44,258 bases of DNA from Apostichopus parvimensis (taxonomy: Eukaryota; Echinodermata; Holothuroidea; Aspidochirotida; Stichopodidae). Within the stretch, counting starts at the first letter, position 1. Every line of letters starts with the position of its first letter. The notes beneath the pieces are model-generated. The model saw only the letters and a list, made by a program, of their open reading frames with translations, ran no database searches and was not told where the DNA came from. The stretch spans positions 272,486-316,743 of the forward strand of contig KN882299.1 in assembly GCA_000934455.1 (NCBI GenBank), in the 5' to 3' direction. Both the position numbers and the translations under genes were made by a program. Shown piece after piece: positions 34,648 through 44,258 of the stretch.

Positions 34648-34740
34648 CTCTTTTCCGTTATCTTCATGATCATCACCAAAATGAAATTCGTCTGAATCAT
34701 CACTCTGATAGCCTTCTGCGCCAGCAGGTAAAAAATTCAT
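34648..34740 (-). CDS. ASZ1: ASZ1 exon 1 (start codon, acidic N-terminus)
   Basis: Encodes residues 1-31, beginning MNFLPAGAEG and continuing into an acidic stretch (YQSDDSDEFHFGDDHED) that resembles the acidic, Ser-rich start of vertebrate ASZ1. The ATG at 34740 is preceded in frame by a TAG at 34831-34833 with no intervening in-frame ATG, which supports this start. The exon ends in phase 0 with donor GAG|GTCGGT, a weak donor. It joins in frame to exon 2 across a 12.2-kb intron. The weak donor and the short exon are the main uncertainties. Confidence 0.8.
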
Positions 34741-34925
34741 CGTTTTAGATGTTTGATGGCAAGAATACCTGATATTGACTACTCTTGCCTCAAAGAAATG
34801 CTTCGCGGGTGCATGTAAACAATAAGAGCACTATGGGTATATCTCAGGCGTTCTAAGTTAACTGACCAAAGTTTGGCACTGAGTATATGCTATATTATAA
34901 ACTCCACCTAGTTGTTCGCCCTATG
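34741..34925 (-). promoter_or_regulatory. ASZ1 5' flank / probable promoter region
   Basis: The 185 bases upstream of the start codon contain a TGTTTAC forkhead-type motif on the minus strand (plus GTAAACAA at 34815-34822) and an AT-rich TATAATATAG-like stretch near 34887-34898. The start of transcription cannot be fixed from sequence alone. No initiator or strong TATA box at a defined spacing was found, so this is a location-based call. Confidence 0.3.
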
Positions 34926-37900
34926 TGTTCTCTGCTAATTTGAGAACAACTGTCTGTAATACGGTAGATGGCGTATGGTCTTTCAGACTTCCCATCTACG
35001 CACCATGTCAGAAGGTCAAATCAAGCTGTTATCATGAGTTACTTGAAACCGTTAGTTTGATAGCAGGGGAGGAGCAGGTGTGTTGTGATGGGATGATAAT
35101 CGCGTGTATTTGGAACAAATGAAACAAAAGAAAATGTTCAGTTGATTGGGAAGGAATGTTGACGGATCAACAGCATATTAAGCTAAAGGAAGTCTGAAAC
35201 AGACAACACCGTGGACTCAGCCTTGTACCACTGAATCTTTACAGAACATTTTAATCAAATCTTAAAGGCATTGAAGACTCTCCCCAAACCGCGTGCGGTC
35301 ATCTGAAAAAAAGTTAACTTTCCGTTGCTGCAAGTGACGTTTTTTTCCTGTCGCTACAAAATGCAGACAGTACAGTAATGAAACGTGATATCTTGTTATC
35401 TTTAGCTGGACATGAGATGTCCATCGCTGCATTGTTTGTACACTGTGCTGTGGGTATTGACCGCAGCTGTATGTACTGACTGTACACTAGTGTCTAATTA
35501 CCGATGGTAGCAAGCTGAGTGTGTGTATTTTCTGGGATCGATGGTGGTGTCTAACACTTCTGTTACACCTCATTCGAACCTAGGTCAGATTACCGGCATT
35601 AGACGTTTCTTTTTGCGCGAGTCTTTACACCCTTTAAACGGTGGACAAACTTCTAGGTTATACCATTAAGGAATAGTTTTATCGTTTTAACAGGTACTTT
35701 GATGCGGTTCTGACGAATCAAATTCTTCCCAGGCAGTGAAAATGACAGCCACTGAAACCCCAGTTCCGGAAATTTGCCCAAATAAATGAATTATTGACAG
35801 AAGGAAGGTCAGTCGAGGCGGCAATAATAAATATTACTTTACTGGTTTTCTTACCCCCCCCCCACCCCCCTTCCCCCAAATGGTATATTTCCTTTGTTTT
35901 TTACCCATGTGGTTTTATGGCAATTGGAAACGGGAAATATGCATGGTAACATAACTTACATATCCATGTCAATATTTAAAATATATACGGTCCGGAAAGC
36001 TCCTTTAAGAAGAAAATAAACACAATATTTGCTGAACAAAATTCAGCAACCTTAAAACAGTTATTTTGGTTCTCATTTATGCTGATTTATCCGAAGAAAC
36101 ACATAATTTGGGCCTCACTAAAAAATATCGACAATGTAATCAATTTTACACCATTTTAAGAGGTAAGGAGATTTGAAATGAGAAATGTGTGAATCGAACG
36201 GGATAAAATTCTGAAATGAAGAGGGTAGAGGTGAAGGAAACATCTGTCTGGCAGTTTATTAATTAATTAATTAATTAATTATTAATTAGTTATGAAGCAA
36301 TTAATTACGTTTTTGACAGTACAATAATTGGGGTCATGCGGAAGTATTTTTTTGAAACTGGTGTACTATATGTGTGTGTCTGTCTGTAAAATCTCTAATT
36401 ATAAATCTGCCTGACTCGATTCAAACGATAACGATACGGGAATGCTACTGATTGCTGGTGAATCTTATGATATTTGTATACAGTTGTGTAAAACGTATAA
36501 AACTGTGATTGCGCCATACCAAATTGCGCAGTTGCGGGCAAATATCCAAAACAAATTCAACAATATAAGCAAAGCTGCTGGGTTCCAAGCTCAACAGGTG
36601 TTGTTATTGAATTACATTTCGCAGTTTGAGAGACTAAATGTGAAATGAGTATTACCAGGTGTGTGAAAACTAGTTTATGACTAGAACAAGGCCAAGGAGC
36701 ACATCTGTATTCTACCAAGTGCCTGGTTTCCCATAGAGGTTTATTAGGCACTTAAAGGGGTCTTTTGGGCACTGTAACTTGCAGGAGAATTTTGGGTACA
36801 TCTTTAAGGGAGCCTAATGGACACCTAGAGGAACCAATGGGGTAATTCGGGATGATTTGTTGGCACTATTAAAAAAAATTCTCTTCAAATAACAAACTCT
36901 TGAGCACAAAATTCAAGCACCATGAAAAATCCATCTGACGATGTTTAGATGCATTGTGGGTACCTAATGTGAGTATTTGTAACGGATAAATGACACAAAA
37001 TACATACATATGGTGGTACTTTGTGTTTATAGAATACAAGCATTAAACTTAAGTAGTATAAGGAACCATTCCAAACTGACCCCATGCATCTCCAAGTTCA
37101 ATTTTCCAGCATCAGTACTGTGGTTACGAGGTCATGCGGATGCATGCCGTGATGAAGTACCTTATTTGAGGTTTTATGATGAATTTTGCAATTGTGCGTA
37201 GATGAGGAAATTGAACGACAGAGCTTTTACTGAGCGTTATGCTTGCCACTCTCTGACCGCCGCCTGCCACACCCCATTTCATCCTTATCCATGATCAAAG
37301 AGAAGTGTGTAACGTATGCACAAACGGCGGGTGCCTTACCGTTAACATTTCGCTAATTAAATCATTAAAACATACATACATAACATACAAACATACATAT
37401 AATCAGTGATATCAACATTCTCTCGTACCCTTCTCCCTCTTTCTCTCCTTCTCACCTTCTTCCACCCACACATTCCCCTCTCATCATTTTGCCCTCATCC
37501 CCACCACACACTCTCTCTCTCTGTCCTCCCACTATTCCTTCTCTTTCTCCTACCACACTAACCCCCCTCCCCATCCCCTTACCAATCTCCCTCTCCTTGT
37601 TTCTTTGTTTATTGTTAACTTACTTATTGTGTTATAATGTTATATCACTTTAACTTCTTTACACTTGACATTGTTAGTCAAAGGAGACCCGTTACACCAA
37701 TAGCGAAACGGTTCCCCTGGAGTGTCATCATTTGTATGAGTTTACTTACGTATAAAGGTCATGTGAATACTTTACATTGGTTTATTTAGTCCAAAATATT
37801 CCGGGCTCAAGGATACCCAGTAGGGTTTATATATGTTACTTTTTGTTGTAATACAGCGTCATTTGTTTTCAGACAATCAAGAAACAGCAGTGTTACTTCT

Positions 37901-38744
37901 GTATGCGTTCACCGTTGACCAAACAGCAGTGTTAATTCTGTATGAGTTCATCGTCGGCCATTGTCTATAGCAACAACGTCAGTTAAATCTTGGAAACGAG
38001 CTTCAGGATTGACAAACTATAAATATTACCCTGGTGCCAGAACAATATGAACAAGATGCAGCGTCTAAATGTAAGTATATTTATGTGTTATCATATGCCA
38101 GAATACCGTAAACGAGGTCTTCTTCTAGTTAGTGTACTGTTTTAAGCCATGCATATACCAATAACTATATAAGCATACGGGGAGTGAGGGAGTGAGGGGG
38201 AGGGAGGAGGGAGGGAGGGGGGAGGACGGGTGGAAGGAAAAAAGGGGAAATGGAAGGACATAGATGACTGAATCTCATCCTGGCAGAGATAGAAATATAT
38301 ATATATAGACTTTTAATGCAGAATCTACACTTTTTGAAATGTTTTCATTTTAAGATGCCCAGTTTATCGTCGTTATAGTCCTCCACTCTTGGATTAGATG
38401 TGCTTTGGCAAGGGTGGGCGGAGGGGCGGAGGGGCGGAGGGGCGTAGGGACCTGATGGCGAATTGTTTTACATTTTATCCAATCGTATCCCAAGCCAAAT
38501 TGATGAGGATCAAGATAACCTTGTTAAATATTCCTCCTTGTTTAGGCCTACACTTTTTTTAGCACTATATGCGACCAAGTCAGGAATAATACAACAATTG
38601 AAAATACAATGGCCACCAAGCCATTCTCAATTGGACGGTTTGGGCTATTTCCCCCTTTAGGTGTTGTTGCTCGATCACTGCTCACGTTAGCCTTGGTGCT
38701 ACTTAACAATAAAGTAGCCTACTTCTCGCGATTGTAATGCCAAT
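34926..38744. other. 5' intergenic DNA without a supportable gene
   Basis: Short open frames (34925-35122, 36442-36648, 37010-37201) have no recognised domain. Simple sequence includes a C run at 35856-35875, (TTAA)n at 36257-36290, CT-rich DNA at 37420-37600, G/A-rich DNA at 38180-38236 and GGCGGAGGGG repeats at 38416-38444. A 39-bp direct repeat lies at 37882-37959 (AAACAGCAGTGTTA.TTCTGT, two copies). Confidence 0.5.
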
Positions 38745-38752
38745 TATGGGCG

Positions 38753-40406
38753 TATGGAACGCCATTTTAACATTTGTTCAACAGTTACAGATTTCTCTAA
38801 TTCAATTTTGGATATCTCTAATTCATTTTCAGATAGATTAATTCTTTTCCAGATATCTCTCGTTCATTTTCAGATATCAATAATTTGAACATATTTGAGA
38901 TATCAGAAATTGAATTCGAGATATCAAAAATTCTATTTAGAGATATCCAAATTTGAATTAGATATATCGGGAATATAATTAGAGATATCCAATTGAATTA
39001 GAGATTTCAGGAATTCGAATTCGAGATCTCCAAAATTTAATTCGAGATATCAAGAATTCGAATTTGAGATATCAAGAATTTGAATTCGATATATTCAAAC
39101 TTGAATTAGAGATAATCAAAATTAAATTAGAGATATCAAGAATTCGAATTCGAGATATCCAAAATTCAGTTTCCGGTACACGTGACTTTCGTCTTAACTG
39201 CACGAAAGCGAATAAGTAGTCTTAGCAGTACTTCCACTTTCAATGAAATTTTCTGATTGTAATTAAGGAAAATGGATGACTTCTTGATATAAGTGAAATG
39301 ACGGAAACCTTACGGAAATCAAAGAAAGTTCATGAGCTGGAATTCTAGAAATGTGACGGATATGAAAGAATATCAAGAAATTTTGTTAATGCATGGAGCC
39401 GGGAAAATCATTTATTTATATGCTTTGCCCATCCGGGAAGTTTAGAATGTGTAGCTCACATTGCCACGATATACGCATTCCCTTTTAAACACGTTTCATG
39501 TGCCTTTGTGGTCCTTTTGAGTTTCAAATAATTGAAATCTTACAAAATCTAAAGAAATGGGATTTTGATTTATGGAAGCACTGAATGAAAGTCCCGAACA
39601 GTGCCAGTCTGCCAGACGCAGTCGTTGGTACGTAAGTAGAATGGAATCGAAGTACTACTATAGTTAACGTTACACATAAGACGTAGCCTTAAGTACGGTA
39701 CTAGACTAGACCAATCCTAGTACTAGGTGGAGCCAGTAGCCACCGAAATTGAATATTCCTCGTTTTCCTGCAATATATTTGCCGAACTAGATAGCGCTCT
39801 TCTTGTTAGCGCAACAATTCGAATTCTTGATATCTCTAATTCGAATTCTTGATATTTTGAATTTTATTTTGGATCTCTCTAATTCGAATTCATGATATCA
39901 CTAATACAATTTTGGATATCTCTAATTCGAATTCTTGATAACTCTAATTCAATTTTGGATATCTCCAATTCGAATTCTTGATAACTCTAATTCAATTTTG
40001 GATATCTCCAATTCGAGTTCTTGATATCTTGTATTCTATTTTGGATATCTCTAATTCGAATTCTTGATATCTCGAATTCAACTTTGGATATCTCGAATTC
40101 TTTTCTTGATATCTCAAATTCAATTTTAGATATATCGAATTCAGTTCGAGATATCTTAAATAATGTTTCCATGTTTGATATCTTTAATTTATTTCTTGAT
40201 ATCTTAAAATCAATTTGAGATATCTTAAATAAAATTCAAGATATCGAAAATTGCCATTTGTGATATCTCAAATTGAATTGGAGATACCTGAAATAATTAG
40301 AGATATCTTCAATTTAATCTGGATTAATCTATAATCAATTGCAGATATCTCGAATTCAATTTTGGTTATCTCTAATTATTGAATAAATGTTAATATGGCG
40401 TTCCAT
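38753..40406. mobile_element. Foldback-type transposon with subrepeat arms (about 1.65 kb)
   Basis: The outer ends are inverted copies: TATGGAACGCCATTTTAACA with TTTGTTCAA on the left, and the reverse complement ATGGAACGCCATATTAACAT with TTATTCAA on the right. The arms (about 38790-39172 and 39817-40375) are arrays of 21-22-bp subunits such as TCTAATTCGAATTCTTGATA+TC, with GATATC and GAATTC recurring. Orientation is mainly opposite in the two arms. The middle, about 640 bp, is unique and has no transposase frame. Flanking direct repeats TATGGGCG (38745-38752 and 40406-40413) look like the target duplication; because the element also starts TATGG, the exact boundary (6 to 8 bp) is ambiguous. 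This matches the plan of foldback elements, including the TU family reported from sea urchin. Confidence 0.85.
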
Positions 40407-40652
40407 ATGGGCGGACCTTCTTAGCACCATCCTGTTGTTTGAAGCTAGGAGACATTCAGGAAAAATAAATAGCGCCATCATCTGTGTCGCACACTCGGCA
40501 AGTTTCCATGCAGCCACCGTAACAACTTTGAGAACTTGACTGGATATACGTACATAGAGAAAAGACCGAAAGAAGTACGAATGCATGAATTATTGACTCG
40601 AAAATTAGTGCGACACATGACACGAAAGTTTCGAGTGGCTTGTAGCTATGAA

Positions 40653-41023
40653 CATAGGCGTAGGAGGCGTTGGGGGGGGGTCTGCGGATGCAGCCCCCTC
40701 CCCAACCAAATATCTTTGTGAAAATTCGGGCAATATGCTGAGAATTTTTCGGGCACCTACTGAAAAAAAAATCGCAATGTGTTTTTAATGGTTAAACTTA
40801 TATTTTTATTATCATTATTATTGTAATTCTTCCCCAAAAATTATAACCAATATGGAAGGGTAATAACTCGGCAAATTATTGTATGTAATTGGCTTGCGAT
40901 GTAATAACCGATGCATGCCTATATGATATGCACATTAACATGTTGAACGCGGTTATATTTTTCTGGCAAGTCGTTACAGCCCCCCCCCCTCCCCCTCAAT
41001 CAAATTGGGCTCCTACGCCTATG
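40653..41023. mobile_element. 371-bp inverted-repeat MITE, 8-bp TSD
   Basis: Left end CATAGGCGTAGGAGGCGTTG; the right end reads inward as CATAGGCGTAGGAGCCCAAT. The 14-bp terminal repeat CATAGGCGTAGGAG is perfect. Flanks are GCTATGAA (40645-40652) and GCTATGAC (41024-41031), seven of eight bases equal, as for an 8-bp target duplication. Both ends have G-rich/C-rich tracts just inside. No coding capacity. The family is probably hAT-like by TSD length, but that is inferred. Confidence 0.85.
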
Positions 41024-41031
41024 GCTATGAC

Positions 41032-43030
41032 GTGTTTATAGGTTCACTGGTCCACCCCATCTATCTTTCATATACGTTACCCTAATAGGTAGCAATTTGG
41101 TTTACAAACGTGTGTTTGGAGTGGAAATGCAGATTCTAGTTTTACTTTATATTATTAAACCTGGTCCAGAAAGGTAACCGAGGAAACGGCCCTAGGAGCA
41201 TTTTTAGTGCCTCGATTTCATTACTTCAGTAAGTTTGTTCTAAATATCCCCAGAATTAAAATACAACTGAGCTTCGTGTGAGATGTTCTTTATGACATTA
41301 TGACCAAGCATCAAGAAATTATAAAGATGATAAAACATCTGTTTGTGACGGTGAATGCCTTGAGTTACAGGGACCAAACACTGGTAACGGTGATGCGGGT
41401 ATGGTGCCGCCATAAATGACAATTTAGTACCAGTGAAAATTTGTCTGAAAATATCCCTGGAATCCCCCCCCCCCACCCCAACCCCCCCCCCTCCATCTCT
41501 AACCTGTGTTGGAGTGTCCATAGATAGGTTGTAAAACCTATCTGCTGGGTGTTTTTAGGCATTAACCCCTTAATTTAACTTCCCAGCATATTTTAAGGGC
41601 CCGAACAGTACGCTGAAACTGCGATGAGGTTTATATTGACCCACAGTCTTACACTGTTAAGTAAGTGATTTCTATGAAACGGAAATTTTTCACCGGGTAT
41701 ATGTAAGTTATGAGGAAACCGCAAAGAGTATTAAAACCAGGAAAGACATGTCACTTGGAAGTTATTAAACTACTTATAAGAACGATAGTTCTCGGTAACA
41801 GAAAATAAAGTACGTGTAAAGTGACAGTTCTATAGGTCTAGGACTTCGTGCACTGACTGGGTTTTCTGTAGAGACACGGATACCCGATGACCCCCGATAA
41901 AGTAAATGACGGATCTGCTGAATGTATGGAGTGTTGTAGTTAAACCGAGACGACATATAATGTGAATAAGAGCGTCTGGAAAATACGGGATAGAGGATAG
42001 TGTTTTAACATATTCTGATATTCTTAAAGCATATGAACAATGAATTTAAGGCCGGGCCCCGGTGACACATTTATCCCCGTGGCCCGACCCGGCCCTCGGA
42101 AACCTCTGCCATTAACAAAGATGAAGAATCATCGATATTTAGGGAAGAGGAGAAAAGTTTCCACCTCCTTCCCCCCCCCCCTCCTCCTCCTCTCTCTATC
42201 TCTCTCTCTCATGTTAGAATACATTATTCTACTGCCGTTCATTACGTGGATCTAACCTTCTCGGCTAAACTCACATTCAGTTGGTACGTACAGCAAAGAA
42301 AAACAAGCGACACGGTAATTTTTAAGGCCCATATTTATGAGTCTCCCCCTCCCCCTCTACTTTCCTGCCCATTATCCTATATCCTACATACCTCATCATC
42401 ACAGAATAAAAAAGAATGCTTACAATGCAAGGCATTACCGGTATAAAACCAGTTACGAGGACGGTGAAGGGTATGGTACACCTTGTCACGTGTTTACATT
42501 AGTTATGACGGCAATGCAAATGACTTATAGATTAAGCTGCAGTAAGTAATTCGTCGCGACAGCGATACATGTTCATGCTCTTTCAACTGTCCGTATATAT
42601 AGTCCATATAACCCACGTTGCCAACAGACTGTATAGAATCTCAATAGCAACTTCCTCCACTATCTGACTTTATCGCTAAGAATGTGCACATGGTAACTGA
42701 GTAGCCTATATACTTGTAGAACGGATAATGTAACACTTAAAGCGATTTGCCAAAATATGAAAGATATAGTACGAGAATAACTTTCATATTTAACCACAAC
42801 TTATTGACGTAACATGGTCAATTGGTCATGATCATTTGAGTATGGATCAAGCCGTTTTGGTCTTCTTGATCAGGCTCAATCTTTAGGCTCAACCAAAGTT
42901 TATTTGGCACAGTCCTACATGCGGCCTACATGACGTGCACAGGATTTCAAAATTTCCCGGACTGGTTTAAGGCTTGCACCAATATTCAATTCAATTCACA
43001 ATATTTTTATTTCAATCTCTTTTCATGGAA
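41032..43030. other. Intergenic DNA, no gene seen
   Basis: Open frames in this stretch are short and arise partly from poly-C/poly-G and CT-rich tracts (41466-41500, 42163-42210). A GC-rich patch at 42049-42102 has a weak dyad (GGCCGGG at 42050 with CCCGGCC). No domain, splice pair or RNA gene supported. Confidence 0.45.
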
Positions 43031-43032
43031 AA

Positions 43033-43095
43033 AAGGGCCTGGGGTGGATCCAGGATTTTATAATGGGGGGGGGGGGGGGGGGTGCGTAGCTGTTG
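43033..43095 (+). mobile_element. Solo transposon end (GGATCCAGGATTTT type)
   Basis: GGGGTGGATCCAGGATTTTA, followed by a run of about 18 G and TGCGTAGC, resembles the terminal region of DNA transposons seen in many marine animals (CAG.GGCGGATCCAGGATTTT.. GGGGG). No matching opposite end was found downstream, so it may be a fragment. Confidence 0.4.
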
Positions 43096-44165
43096 GTTAT
43101 ATATTTTTTTTATAGAAGCGTATATATACTTGACTGCAAGAGGGACAAACGCACCCATCTGCTTTAGGATAATATTTTGAGGTTTTTATTTAATGAGGTC
43201 AAAGGTAGTACATACATGTTCTCCAGCCTATATTGCTAATGATAATATCGCTGTGTGCCTGTATGGCGGCGAGTATAAATAACCATACACTTTATAGCAT
43301 GCAGCGACGTCAGCAGCTTGATAAAGGATAACATTCTTGACGTCATAAAGTCATTCGTACATGCGGGTACTAGTAAAGACTAGTTTTACGTATATGGTCG
43401 CGCAAATGTCACAAGGACATCATTCCCACGAGAGTAATGTGAAGTATTTTTCGTTCACACTTAATCGGGTATCCCGAAGAGCATGCATCATGCATGCACG
43501 GTCTAAGCTGCAAATTTAGGCTGCATGTAGGCCTAATATGAATTATTTATGAATCATAAATCTGATATGACTGATATTGTTGTGAGGCCGTTTTTCTTCT
43601 CAGAATATAATACACCTCAAACTAATATGGTGTAGGCTATGCTTGGTATAGCTAATGCAGACTGGTAATTGTTCTCGTGTTGGACCTCAATATTGTACTA
43701 AGTATATCGATTACATAAGACGTTTAGAACAAGTCATTTTTTTTATAAAATACTCTTCAGATACGAACAATGATTTCCCTGCCCAGTGCATTGACTTTTT
43801 CAAAGGTGGTATATAAACGTTGGCCTTATCGGGAAAGCCCCGGTAGAAAATAGCGTGTGTGCGCTGCTTGGATGATATGTGCACGTGTCGAAAAGACTCA
43901 CTGCATAGCTGTCGATCGCTGCTCGTATTCTCTAATACAATAACCTGGTTGGGACGTTTTCCAAGGTTTTCCAAGCCTGCCGCTATGCCTGGAGTTGAAA
44001 CGCGGGTTGAAATTGCAGGGCTTATCTGCGGTTACAATTTAAGCTCTACCTATATATATGCATGCTTGAAGCAAGCCCGCGTTCGTGGGAACGGTGTATA
44101 ACAGACTATATGTTCGCATATTAGCTCCATACCATATAAGACCTTTAAATATGTTGCGGTTGCAG
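43096..44165. other. Intergenic DNA, no gene seen
   Basis: AT-rich with a perfect inverted repeat GCATGCAT-C-ATGCATGC at 43481-43497. The overlapping short frames on both strands at 43711-44250 show no domain. Confidence 0.4.
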
Positions 44166-44258
44166 GGGCGCCGTTTCCCGCAGGGACACGGGGACGCGTC
44201 CCCACCAAAAATTTCAGAGGTGGGGACATGGTATACCATGTCCCCACCATCTTTTGAG
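44164..44258. mobile_element. Probable transposon terminus with a 30-bp perfect palindrome, cut by the window end
   Basis: CAGGGGCGCCGTTTCCCGCA looks like a hAT-style CAGGGGCGCCG end. It is followed by GGGGACGCGTCCCC and a perfect palindrome at 44219-44248 (arms GGTGGGGACATGG, centre TATA). The opposite end is outside the window. Confidence 0.45.

Larger units (their letters stand above)
391..34740 (-). other. ASZ1: ASZ1/GASZ gene, whole coding span (11 exons)
   Basis: The product is a germ-cell scaffold of the piRNA pathway. In characterised animals GASZ sits on the mitochondrial outer membrane and in nuage (intermitochondrial cement) and supports Piwi-protein stability and piRNA biogenesis. 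Joining the exons in minus order gives 93+235+129+112+112+132+83+160+113+229+174 nt = 1572 nt, a 523-aa protein with no internal stop. Human ASZ1 is about 475 aa. Order: acidic N-terminus (1-31), Arg-rich linker (42-82), five ankyrin repeats (about 88-255), SAM domain (about 312-376), helical region (391-466), C-terminal membrane anchor (about 491-512). Every junction has GT donor and AG acceptor and matching phase. Exons 4 to 7 occur twice because of an apparent scaffold overlap; only one set can be used in frame. Identification rests on my recognition of the human protein's domain order and motifs, not on a database search. Confidence 0.93.

Noticed and set aside
35569..35595. GGTTCGAAT on the minus strand, resembling a Pol III B box
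   Set aside because: No A box at the right distance and no cloverleaf could be drawn, so no tRNA or tRNA-SINE is called.
36442..36648. 68-aa plus-strand frame upstream of ASZ1
   Set aside because: No recognisable domain and no partner exons; a chance frame of this size is expected in 10 kb.
38180..38236. G/A-rich tract as a possible G-quadruplex regulatory site
   Set aside because: Several GGG runs exist, but it looks like ordinary simple sequence with no gene start beside it that I can support.

Overview
This is eukaryotic nuclear DNA from an animal: AT-rich, with short exons bounded by GT/AG and long repeat-rich introns. I read one gene with confidence. It is a complete minus-strand orthologue of ASZ1/GASZ (germ-cell ankyrin, SAM and basic-leucine-zipper protein), the piRNA-pathway scaffold of the mitochondrial outer membrane and nuage. 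Eleven coding exons run from the ATG at 34740 down to the stop at 391. Every splice phase fits and the conceptual protein is 523 aa. The repeat content suggests a marine deuterostome, possibly an echinoderm, but the species cannot be named from this window. It includes a foldback transposon with subrepeat arms, an L2-type retroelement, hAT-like MITEs and many polymorphic minisatellites.

Layout in plus coordinates: exon 11 (tail anchor and stop) 391-564; exon 10 842-1070; exon 9 (end of SAM) 2156-2268; exon 8 (SAM) 6870-7029; exons 7, 6, 5 and 4, present twice, at 8904-12890 and again at 14559-18598; exon 3 20631-20759; exon 2 22173-22407; a 12-kb intron 1; exon 1 34648-34740. From 34741 to 44258 lies 5' flanking DNA in which I find no supportable gene. 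It holds the foldback element (38753-40406), a 371-bp inverted-repeat element (40653-41023) and further transposon-like ends.

Two long direct repeats are each split by a gap of exactly 50 N: 7789-13393 against 13444-19104, and 25273-28737 against 28788-32088. In each pair the first copy ends exactly at the gap and the second begins exactly after it. Where the coding exons differ between copies, the changes are synonymous. Splicing exon 7 to a second exon 4 would break the reading frame. These are best read as unmerged overlapping contig ends (two haplotypes placed in series), not as a real exon duplication. Collapsed, the locus would be about 35.1 kb with one copy of each exon.

Within the introns are a 322-bp hAT-type MITE with an 8-bp target duplication (intron 7), a 5'-truncated L2-like reverse-transcriptase fragment sitting inside a 41-bp minisatellite (intron 1), a large GAT/GGT microsatellite that differs by 129 bp between the haplotypes, and tandem arrays with units of 21, 25, 30, 62, 73, 76, 78 and 144 bp. 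No CRISPR array, operon or prokaryotic signal is present, and I found no convincing tRNA or rRNA gene.
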